In this document: one piece after another, positions 1 through 5,704 of the stretch | Position numbering within the stretch: position 1 is the first letter of the stretch | Layout of the letters: each line of letters opens with the position of its first letter | The notes under the pieces: model-generated | The model's input: only the letters and a program-made list of their open reading frames with translations | The model's database searches: none | Told to the model about the DNA's origin: nothing | Assembly (NCBI GenBank): GCA_016183835.1 | Contig: JACPDV010000306.1 | Coordinates: 1 to 6,649, forward strand | Direction of reading: 5' to 3' | Length of the DNA: 6,649 nt | Source: Armatimonadota bacterium | GTDB lineage: Bacteria; Armatimonadota; UBA10988 | Position numbers and translations under genes: made by a program

Positions 1-213
1 GACACCCACACCAGCGAGGAGATCATGGCCCTCCTCCAGGCGCTCAACGAGCAGGGCGTGACCATCGTCATGGTGACCCACGAAGAGGACATCGCCGAAC
101 ATGGCACCCGGGTGGTGCGGTTCCGCGACGGCCACCTCGAGAGCGACGAGCCGGTGACCGGGCGGCGCTTCCTGGCCACCGAGTACCTGGCCACGCACCC
201 GGCCGAAGGGTAG
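1..213 (+). CDS. ABC transporter ATP-binding protein, MacB-like (C-terminal end only)
   Basis: This is the last 70 codons of an ABC ATPase that starts before the window, read in frame 1 and ending at TAG 211-213. The visible part begins at the Asp that normally closes the D-loop, followed by HTSEEIM, as in MacB/LolD-type ATPases. It then has the strand TIVMVTHE, whose His (codon 79-81) is the H-loop histidine that senses the ATP gamma-phosphate, and the typical end 'VRFRDGHLESD'. In this family the ATPase powers a FtsX-like permease that handles lipoproteins, antimicrobials or peptides. Walker A, the signature motif and Walker B lie outside the window, so substrate and partner cannot be told. 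No partner permease lies downstream; gyrB follows after 200 bp with its own promoter, so this gene probably ends the previous transcription unit. Confidence 0.85.
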   Translation, partial: DTHTSEEIMALLQALNEQGVTIVMVTHEEDIAEHGTRVVRFRDGHLESDEPVTGRRFLATEYLATHPAEG

Positions 214-273
214 TCCGCAACTGCCTCGGCCGGCGCTTGTCCAAACAGTCAAGAGACCCTCGCCAGGGGGTTC

Positions 274-293
274 CGGGTCACGCAGTGGACCCG
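274..293. repeat. Perfect inverted repeat between ABC gene and gyrB promoter
   Basis: CGGGTC at 274-279 and GACCCG at 288-293 form a perfect 6-bp stem with an 8-nt loop. It lies 60 bp after the ABC gene stop and 31 bp before the gyrB -35 box. It could help end upstream transcription or be an operator. There is no T-tract after it, so it is not a classical intrinsic terminator, and a 6-bp GC-rich dyad can arise by chance here. Confidence 0.3.
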
Positions 294-324
294 CGGGAAT
301 CCGCTCTGCATCGGGATTTCCGGC

Positions 325-353
325 TTGACGCCCGGGACGTTTCATGGTACCAT
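325..353 (+). promoter_or_regulatory. gyrB promoter, sigma70-type with extended -10
   Basis: TTGACG (325-330) matches the -35 consensus at five of six bases. TACCAT (348-353) matches the -10 consensus at four of six, and the spacing is the ideal 17 bp. TGG directly before the -10 box supplies an extended -10 (TGn). The start of transcription would be near 360, giving a leader of about 54 nt. The -10 box lies inside a perfect 10-bp palindrome, ATGGTACCAT (344-353). This is the only convincing promoter seen before the gyrase genes. Confidence 0.72.
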
Positions 354-373
354 CGGGGTGGGTTTCAGCGCCC

Positions 374-392
374 CTTCGAACAGCGTTCGGAG
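374..392 (+). promoter_or_regulatory. Leader hairpin upstream of gyrB ribosome binding site
   Basis: CTTCGAAC (374-381) pairs with GTTCGGAG (385-392) around a 3-nt AGC loop. This gives eight pairs, one of them G-U. It falls in the predicted gyrB leader, ending 9 nt before the Shine-Dalgarno sequence AAGGAG (402-407). It could affect mRNA stability or ribosome access, or be an operator dyad in DNA; no function is shown. Confidence 0.4.
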
Positions 393-401
393 TGTGCTGG
401 T

Positions 402-407
402 AAGGAG
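402..407 (+). promoter_or_regulatory. gyrB ribosome binding site that decides the GTG start
   Basis: AAGGAG lies 6 nt before GTG 414. The reading frame is open back to a TTG at 237, but that codon has no Shine-Dalgarno and lies upstream of the predicted promoter. The upstream codons also do not resemble GyrB. The start at 414 is therefore chosen. Confidence 0.85.
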
Positions 408-413
408 ACCTGC

Positions 414-2525
414 GTGGCCAACGAAGGCTCGTACGGCGCGGAGCAGATCCAGGTCCTCGAAGGGCTCGAAGCCGTCCGCAAGCGACCGGCGATGTACATC
501 GGCACCACCGACGCCCTGGGTCTCCATCACCTCGTCCACGAGGTGGTGGACAACAGCATCGACGAGGCCATGGCCGGGCGCTGCGACCACATCGACGTGA
601 TGATCCACACCGACGGCAGCGTGAGCGTCCGCGACAACGGCTGCGGCATCCCGGTCGAGATCCACCCCAAGGAGGGCGTCTCGGCGCTTCAGGTGGTGAT
701 GACCAAGCTCCACGCCGGCGGCAAGTTCGGCGGCGAGCAGTCCGGCTACAAGGTCTCCGGCGGGCTCCACGGCGTGGGCGTTTCGTGCGTCAATGCGCTC
801 AGCACCTGGTGCGTGGTGGAGGTCAGCCGCGACGGGCACGTCTACCGCATGCGCTTCGAGCGCGGCCGGCCGGTCACCGACCTGGAGGTCGTGGGCAAGA
901 GCACCGCCACCGGCACGATGACGCGCTTCCTGCCGGACGACACCATCTTCCAGACCACCGAGTACTCGTTCGAGCGGCTCAGCGAGCGGCTCCGCGAGGT
1001 GGCCCACCTCAACGGCGGCGTCTGCATCGTGCTCAAGGACGAGCGCGAGATCGACCCGGACACCGGCAAGCCGGTCACCGAGGTCTACCGCTACAGCGGC
1101 GGGATCCGCGAGTTCGTGCGCTACCTGAACGAGGGCCGCGACGCGCTCCACGAGCCCATCTACTTCCGCGCCGAGCGCGACGGGATCGACGTCGAGCTGG
1201 CCATCCAGTACAACGACAGCTACCTCGATAACACCCTTTGCTTCGCCAACTGCATCCACACGCCCGACGGCGGGACGCACTTGTCGGGGCTCCGCACCGC
1301 GCTCACCCGCACGCTCAACGCCTACGCGCGGGACAACGGGTTCCTCAAAGAGAAGGACAAGAACTTCAGCGGCGACGACGTCCGCGAGGGGCTGGCGGCG
1401 GTGATCTCCGTACGCCTGGCCGAGCCGAACTTCGAGAGCCAGACCAAGGTGCGGCTGACCAACCCGGAGGTGGACGGGATCGTCAACTCGGTCATCGGCG
1501 AGGCGCTGATGACGTACCTGAGCGAGCACCCGCGGGTGGCCAAGGCGGTGATCGAGAAGGCCATCACCGCGGCGCGGGCGCGCGAGGCGGCGCGGCGGGC
1601 GGCGGAGCTGATCAAGCGCAAGTCGGCGCTCGAAGTGGGCGGCATGCCCGGCAAGCTGTGGGACTGCAGCAGCCGCAACCCCGACGAGTGCGAGCTGTTC
1701 ATCGTCGAGGGCGACTCCGCCGCCGGGACGGCCAAGGCGGGGCGGAACAGCCGCTTCCAGGCCATCCTCCCGCTGGGCGGCAAGCCGCTCAACGTGGAGA
1801 AGCACCGGCTCGACAAGATCCTCAACCACGAGCACATCCGCACCATCGTCACGGCCATCGGCACGGGCATCGCCGACCCCACGCACTGGGAGGAGATCCA
1901 CGAGCAGATCCTCGAGGCGGAGGAAGCGCGGCGGCGCCAGGCGGCCGACGAGGCGGCGCAGATCGTGCAGGGCACGCTCCCGGGCACGGTGGCGGCACGG
2001 CTCGATCCCGAGGACGAAGGCAACGGGAATGGCAACGGCAACGGCAAGCGCGCGGCCAACAACTTCGACATCGGCAAGCTGCGCTACGCGAAGGTGATCA
2101 TCATGGCCGACGCGGACGTGGACGGCAGCCACATCCGCACGCTGCTGCTGACGTTCTTCCTCCGCTACCTGCGGCCGCTGGTGGAGCTGGGCCACGTCTA
2201 CATCGCGCAGCCGCCGCTGTTCGGGGTGAAGGTGGGCGAGCGGATCGAGTATGCGCACAGCGAGGGCGACCGCGACCTGGTGTTGGAGCGGCTGTCGGGG
2301 CGGCGCGGCGTGACGGTCCAGCGCTACAAGGGCCTGGGCGAGATGAACGCCGAGCAGCTCGCGCAAACGACGATGCACCCCGAGTCGCGGAGCCTCCTGC
2401 AAGTGCGGGTGGACGACGCGGTGCGCGCGGACTGGATCGTGTCGGTGTTGATGGGCGACGCGGTGGAGCCGCGGAAGAACTTCATCGTGGAGCATGCCCG
2501 GCGCGTGCGGAACCTGGATATCTAG
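414..2525 (+). CDS. gyrB: DNA gyrase subunit B (with TOPRIM insertion)
   Basis: 703-residue ATPase subunit of gyrase, the cytoplasmic type II topoisomerase that adds negative supercoils. The GHKL ATPase domain (about residues 10-220) shows catalytic Glu43, Mg-binding Asn47, DNGCGIP starting at Asp74 and GGLHGVGV at 116-123. The transducer domain carries the switch lysine Lys345 in QTKVRLTNPEV. The TOPRIM domain has EGDSA (Glu432) and DADVDG (Asp566, Asp568, Asp570) for the cleavage metals. The tail has QRYKGLGEMN, VEPRKNFI and the typical ending NLDI. Length without the insert would be about 640, normal for short GyrB; the extra 63 residues (488-550) sit between GTGI and FDIGKLRY. Oddities: EGDSAGG reads EGDSAAG, and the usual basic residue of LPL(K/R)GK is Gly455. 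It is read from the promoter at 325-353, presumably together with gyrA. ParE is the alternative, but the partner gyrA has a GyrA box. Confidence 0.97.
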   Translation: MANEGSYGAEQIQVLEGLEAVRKRPAMYIGTTDALGLHHLVHEVVDNSIDEAMAGRCDHIDVMIHTDGSVSVRDNGCGIPVEIHPKEGVSALQVVMTKLHAGGKFGGEQSGYKVSGGLHGVGVSCVNALSTWCVVEVSRDGHVYRMRFERGRPVTDLEVVGKSTATGTMTRFLPDDTIFQTTEYSFERLSERLREVAHLNGGVCIVLKDEREIDPDTGKPVTEVYRYSGGIREFVRYLNEGRDALHEPIYFRAERDGIDVELAIQYNDSYLDNTLCFANCIHTPDGGTHLSGLRTALTRTLNAYARDNGFLKEKDKNFSGDDVREGLAAVISVRLAEPNFESQTKVRLTNPEVDGIVNSVIGEALMTYLSEHPRVAKAVIEKAITAARAREAARRAAELIKRKSALEVGGMPGKLWDCSSRNPDECELFIVEGDSAAGTAKAGRNSRFQAILPLGGKPLNVEKHRLDKILNHEHIRTIVTAIGTGIADPTHWEEIHEQILEAEEARRRQAADEAAQIVQGTLPGTVAARLDPEDEGNGNGNGNGKRAANNFDIGKLRYAKVIIMADADVDGSHIRTLLLTFFLRYLRPLVELGHVYIAQPPLFGVKVGERIEYAHSEGDRDLVLERLSGRRGVTVQRYKGLGEMNAEQLAQTTMHPESRSLLQVRVDDAVRADWIVSVLMGDAVEPRKNFIVEHARRVRNLDI
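1875..2063 (+). other. 63-residue insertion inside the GyrB TOPRIM domain
   Basis: In most GyrB proteins GTGIG is followed within a few residues by FDI(S/G)KLRY. Here residues 488-550 intervene. The first half (to about 517) is rich in Glu, Ala, Arg and Gln and looks like a charged helix. The rest is a flexible part ending in a run of four Gly-Asn pairs (536-543), encoded by imperfect GGCAAC-like hexamers at 2019-2042. The frame is kept on both sides, the TOPRIM metal residues are intact and no intein splice motifs are seen, so it is part of the mature protein. Confidence 0.8.
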
Positions 2526-2552
2526 GCAAGCCTCGCCGCCGAGCACCCCTCC

Positions 2553-2590
2553 CACCCCCTCCTTGCCAAGGAGGGGGCAGGGGGAGGTCC
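2553..2590 (-). repeat. Palindromic repeat copy A (inverted orientation)
   Basis: Its reverse complement is identical over 38 nt to 2876-2913 in copy B. The centre (2555-2577) is a perfect palindrome with 11-bp arms around one unpaired base at 2566. The arms read CCCCCTCCTTG and its complement. A looser match continues to about 2541 with a 2-nt gap. No T-run follows the hairpin. Confidence 0.93.
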
Positions 2591-2624
2591 AGTCCGTGCG
2601 GGCGGCCGGAGAGGGAGGCGAGCA

Positions 2625-3005
2625 GTGGGTCGGGTGTACAATCGGACAGACCGCAAGGAGCTGCGCCGACGCCTCCGCCGCGACTCCACGGAAGGTGAGC
2701 GGATCCTGTGGGCCGAGCTGCAGGCGCACCGGCTCGACGGTCTGAAGTTCCGCCGGCAGTATGGCGTGGGTCCGTACGTCGTCGACTTCTGTTTTCCGGC
2801 AGCGAAGCTGGTAGTGGCGATTGACGGACCCACGCAGCGGAAGCCGGGGCTCTGCCGTCGGGCGAGGAGCCGTAGGGACCTCCCCCTGCCCCCTCCTTGG
2901 CAAGGAGGGGGTGACGGAGGGGGCGTGTGGCGGATAGTGGTAGGGACCTCCCCCTGCCCCCTCCTTGGCAAGGAGGGGGTGACAGAGGGGGCGTGTGGCG
3001 GATAG
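2625..3005 (+). pseudogene. Truncated DUF559 (VSR-like, PD-(D/E)XK) endonuclease-domain gene
   Basis: The GTG start at 2625 has a good ribosome binding site (AGGGAGG, 2612-2618). Residues 1-68 match the N-terminal half of DUF559 proteins: LRRDSTEGERILWAEL, then KFRRQYGVGPYVVDF (41-55) and VVAIDG (63-68). DUF559 belongs to the PD-(D/E)XK nuclease fold, related to Vsr. Asp54 would be the first catalytic acid. The glutamate expected two residues before the Asp of (I/V)E(I/L)DG is Ala65, a possible single-base GAG to GCG change, and the His of DGxxH is Gln71. The usual last 40-50 residues (YD..R...L...G..V.RF.N) are absent. From about 2850 the frame runs out of the domain and then, from 2872, into the 68-bp repeats, stopping at TAG 3003-3005 with low-complexity residues. 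The missing half is not present in another frame, because only about 40 nt separate the break from the array. Almost certainly not an active nuclease. Confidence 0.8.
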
Positions 3006-3049
3006 TGGTAGGGACCTCCTTCTGCCCCCTCCTCGGCAACGAGGGGGGC
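2872..3049 (+). repeat. 68-bp tandem array of palindromic repeat copies B, C and D
   Basis: Copies start at 2872, 2940 and 3008, an exact 68-bp period; the last is cut short after its palindrome. Each begins GTAGGGACCTCC and holds a 23-nt palindromic core (2889-2911, 2957-2979, 3025-3047). Cores of B and C are identical, with 11-bp arms around a central G. B and C differ by few bases overall (for example GACGGAGG versus GACAGAGG). Copy D has two core changes and an altered start (CTCCTTCTG for CTCCCCCTG). The array ends 25 bp before the gyrA ATG. None of the hairpins has a following T-tract. There are too few copies, and no unique spacers, for a CRISPR. Confidence 0.95.
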
Positions 3050-3074
3050 TGGCGCGGAGCGGAGAACGACGCGG

Positions 3075-5645
3075 ATGAGTGACGACGGCAATCTCCCCGG
3101 CGGGACCATCAAGACCATCAGCCTGAGCGACGAGATGAGCGCGTCGTACATGGACTATGCCATGTCGACCATCATCTCGCGCGCGCTGCCGGACGTGCGC
3201 GATGGACTCAAGCCCGTCCAGCGGCGCATCCTCCAGGTCATGGCCGACCTCAACCTGCGCCACAACCGGCCACAGCGCAAATGCGCCAAGATCGCCGGCC
3301 AGACGTCGGGCGACTACCATCCCCACGGCGAAGCCAACGTCTATCCCGCCCTGGTCCGCCTGGGCCAGGACTTCTCGATGCGCTACCGCCTGGTCGACGG
3401 CCAGGGCAACTTCGGCAGCGTCGACGGCGACCCGCCCGCGGCCATGCGGTACACCGAGGCCCGCATGAGCCTCCTCGCCGAGGCCTTGCTTGAAGATATC
3501 GACAAGGACACCGTCGATTTCCGGCCGACCTACGACGAACAGCTTCAGGAGCCCGTCGTCCTCCCCGGCCGCTTTCCCAATCTGCTCTGCAACGGCAACG
3601 AGGGCATCGCCGTCGGCATGTCTTGCAAGCTCCCGCCCCACAACCTCCGGGAGGTCGCCGCCGGCATCTGCGCCTACCTCGACAACGACGGCATCACCAG
3701 CGAAGAGCTGATGAAGTACATCCCGGGTCCCGACTTCCCCACCAAGGGGATCGTGCTCGGGCGGACCGGCATCCGCGACGCCTACACCACCGGCCGCGGC
3801 TCCATCACCGTCCAGGGCCGCGCCCAGATCGAGCCCATCGACAACAGCCGGCAGGCCATCGTCATCACCGAACTGCCCTACCAGGTCAACAAGGCCCGGC
3901 TGCAGGAGAACATCGCCAACCTGGTGCGCGACGGCAAGATCGGCGGCATCTCCAGCATCCGTGACGAGACCGACCGCAGCGGCATGCGTGTGGTGATCGA
4001 GCTCAAGCGCGACGCCACCCCCGAGGTCGTGCTCAACCAGCTCTACAAGCGCACCGAGTTGCGCACCAACTTCCCGGTCATCAACCTCGCCCTGGTCGAC
4101 GGCCGGCCGCTGCTGCTCACCCTCCGCGACCTGATCGCCGAGTTCGTCCGCCACCGCGAGAACGTGGTGACCCGGCGCACGCGGTTCCTCCTCAAGCAAG
4201 CCGAGGACCGCGCCCACATCCTCGAAGGTCTGCTCAAGGCGCTCGACCTGATCGACGAGATCATCCGCTGCATCCGCGCCAGCGACAATCGGACCGCCGC
4301 GCGACAGAACCTGCAGGAGCAGTTTGAGTTCAGCCAGCGCCAGGCGCAGGCCATCGTCGACATGACCCTGGGCACCCTCACCGGCCTCGAGCGGCAGAAG
4401 CTGCAGGACGAGTACGACCAGCTCCAGAAAGACATCACCTACTACCGCAGCCTGCTCGCCGACAAGCGCAAGCGCCTCGAGGTGGTCCGCGACGAGACCA
4501 AGGAGCTGGCCGCCAAGTACGGCGACGAGCGGCTCACCCAACTCCGCGACGAAGAGGCCGAGGACCTGCGAGTCGAGGATCTGATCGCCGAAGAGGACAT
4601 GGTCGTCACGCTGACGCGGGACGGCTACGCCAAGCGGCTGCCCATCGACACCTACCGCGTGCAGCGCCGCGGCGGGCGCGGGGTGATCGGCCTCAACAAG
4701 AAGGAGGAGGACTCCGTCGAGCAGCTTTTCGTGGCCAGCACGCACCACTACCTCCTGTTCTTTACCAACCGCGGCTGGGTCCACCGGCTGCGCGCGTTCG
4801 AGGTCCCGCCCGCCGGCCGCACTGGGCGCGGGACGCCGGTGATCAACCTGATCAGCATTCAGCAGGGCGAGCAGGTCACCGCCACCATCCCGGTGCAGGG
4901 GCTCGATCAGGACGGCTATCTGACGATGGTCACCCGCCAGGGCACCATCAAGAAGACGGCCATGTCCGACTTCATCAACATCAACCGGATGGGCATGATC
5001 GCCATCGGGTTGGCCGACGGCGACGAGTTGGGCTGGGTGCTGCGCACCAGCGGCAGCGACGAGTTGATCATCGCCACCCGCTCCGGCATGAGCATCCGCT
5101 TCAACGAGGATCCGGAGCACGGCGGCGTGCGCGCGATGGGCCGGCAGGCGCAGGGCGTGCGGGGCATCACCTTGCGGCCCGGCGACGAGGTGGTCGGCGT
5201 CCAAAGGCTCGATCCGTCGAAGGACCTGTTCGTCTGCGGCACCCTCGGCCTGGGCAAGCGGACGGCCATCACCGACGAGGACGGCGAGGACATCTACCGG
5301 CTGCAGAGCCGCGGCGGGATCGGCGTGATCACCTATCGGGTCGACGCGCGCAGGACCGGCTACGTGGTCGGCATCGTCTCGGTGGACGACAAGGACCAGC
5401 TCCTTCTCCTCACCGAGCACGGCGTCATGATCCGGATCCCCTGCAAACGGATCCGCCGCACCGGCCTGGCGGCGCAAGGGGTGCAGCTCATCAACCTGGA
5501 CGAGGGCGACCGGGTGGCGGTGGTGGCCAAGGTGGTGCGGGTGGCCGCCACAGGCGGCGTCGCGGGCGCCGCCGATCTGGATCTCGACATCGAGGAAGAG
5601 GAAGAGGAGCCGACGGACGAGCAGCCCGAGCTGCCGTTGGCGTAG
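3075..5645 (+). CDS. gyrA: DNA gyrase subunit A
   Basis: 856-residue DNA-cleaving and DNA-wrapping subunit of gyrase, close to the usual 800-875. The start ATG has GGAG at 3061-3064, a longish 10-nt spacing. The winged-helix domain carries catalytic Tyr126 (RYTE, codon 3450-3452), next to Arg125, which forms the covalent link to cleaved DNA. The tower (about 160-340) includes LPGRFPNLLCNG and GIAVGM. A coiled coil (about 345-500) with many Glu, Gln, Arg and Leu residues ends in the C-terminal gate. The beta-pinwheel has the GyrA box QRRGGRG at 530-536, needed for DNA wrapping, which marks this as GyrA and not ParC. The protein ends in an acidic tail (six Glu in a row), as found in regulated GyrA tails. 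In the quinolone pocket, positions equal to E. coli Ser83 and Asp87 are Ala87 and Pro91. Probably co-transcribed with gyrB; no separate promoter was found in the 549-bp gap. Confidence 0.97.
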   Translation: MSDDGNLPGGTIKTISLSDEMSASYMDYAMSTIISRALPDVRDGLKPVQRRILQVMADLNLRHNRPQRKCAKIAGQTSGDYHPHGEANVYPALVRLGQDFSMRYRLVDGQGNFGSVDGDPPAAMRYTEARMSLLAEALLEDIDKDTVDFRPTYDEQLQEPVVLPGRFPNLLCNGNEGIAVGMSCKLPPHNLREVAAGICAYLDNDGITSEELMKYIPGPDFPTKGIVLGRTGIRDAYTTGRGSITVQGRAQIEPIDNSRQAIVITELPYQVNKARLQENIANLVRDGKIGGISSIRDETDRSGMRVVIELKRDATPEVVLNQLYKRTELRTNFPVINLALVDGRPLLLTLRDLIAEFVRHRENVVTRRTRFLLKQAEDRAHILEGLLKALDLIDEIIRCIRASDNRTAARQNLQEQFEFSQRQAQAIVDMTLGTLTGLERQKLQDEYDQLQKDITYYRSLLADKRKRLEVVRDETKELAAKYGDERLTQLRDEEAEDLRVEDLIAEEDMVVTLTRDGYAKRLPIDTYRVQRRGGRGVIGLNKKEEDSVEQLFVASTHHYLLFFTNRGWVHRLRAFEVPPAGRTGRGTPVINLISIQQGEQVTATIPVQGLDQDGYLTMVTRQGTIKKTAMSDFININRMGMIAIGLADGDELGWVLRTSGSDELIIATRSGMSIRFNEDPEHGGVRAMGRQAQGVRGITLRPGDEVVGVQRLDPSKDLFVCGTLGLGKRTAITDEDGEDIYRLQSRGGIGVITYRVDARRTGYVVGIVSVDDKDQLLLLTEHGVMIRIPCKRIRRTGLAAQGVQLINLDEGDRVAVVAKVVRVAATGGVAGAADLDLDIEEEEEEPTDEQPELPLA

Positions 5646-5668
5646 TCGCGCAACCGCGGAGTCAGAAT

Positions 5669-5689
5669 GCTGTCATAACAACCGACAGC
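5669..5689. promoter_or_regulatory. Dyad GCTGTC-N9-GACAGC upstream of the methyltransferase
   Basis: A perfect 6-bp inverted repeat with an AT-rich 9-nt centre lies in the 59-bp gap between gyrA and the methyltransferase gene. It ends one base before the ribosome binding site GAGGA (5691-5695). It could be an operator, or an mRNA hairpin that limits translation; it has no T-tract and is too close to the next start to be a likely terminator. A GAGTC (GANTC) site at 5659-5663 lies just upstream. Confidence 0.4.
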
Positions 5690-5704
5690 CGAGGACCTCG
5701 CAGC

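Larger units (their letters stand above)
2541..3049. mobile_element. Putative repeat/DUF559 insert between gyrB and gyrA
   Basis: The 549-bp gap between gyrB and gyrA is filled by a composite unit. It has one palindromic repeat in minus orientation on the left (2553-2590), a truncated DUF559-type nuclease gene in the centre (from 2625), and three plus-orientation copies of the same repeat on the right (2872-3049). The left copy and the first right copy are identical over 38 nt in opposite orientation, so they form long inverted repeats around the gene. gyrB stops 15 bp before the unit and the gyrA start is 25 bp after it, so both genes are intact. No target-site duplication is evident. Mobility is inferred from layout only. 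Confidence 0.5.

Noticed and set aside
237..413. Longer GyrB starting at TTG 237 (59 extra residues)
   Set aside because: It has no ribosome binding site, starts upstream of the predicted promoter and does not resemble any GyrB N-terminus. GTG 414 has AAGGAG at ideal spacing.
1875..2063. Intein or mini-intron in gyrB
   Set aside because: Far too short, no splice-junction Cys/Ser/His-Asn motifs, and Gly-Asn linker composition; it is a domain insertion.
1238..2698. Overlapping 486-codon plus-strand open frame in another gyrB frame
   Set aside because: Gln/Arg/Gly/Ala-rich low-complexity translation of gyrB in the wrong frame, with no domain and no ribosome binding site support.
2821..2849. 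TTGACG at 2821 as a gyrA promoter -35
   Set aside because: No acceptable -10 box at 16-18 bp; the hexamer encodes Ile-Asp-Gly context of the DUF559 remnant.
2553..3048. Palindromic repeats as intrinsic terminators
   Set aside because: Stems are strong, but none is followed by a T-tract. They also lie between two genes that probably share a transcript, and occur as tandem copies.
2872..3049. CRISPR array
   Set aside because: The 68-bp period is repeat throughout with no unique spacers, there are only three copies, and no cas gene is seen.
342..5477. A 1711-codon open frame on the minus strand across gyrB, the insert and gyrA
   Set aside because: It is antisense to two well-supported genes and has low-complexity Ala/Val/Asp/Leu/Arg/His composition typical of the complement of GC-rich codons. 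No family is recognisable. Its length reflects scarcity of stop codons in GC-rich antisense frames.
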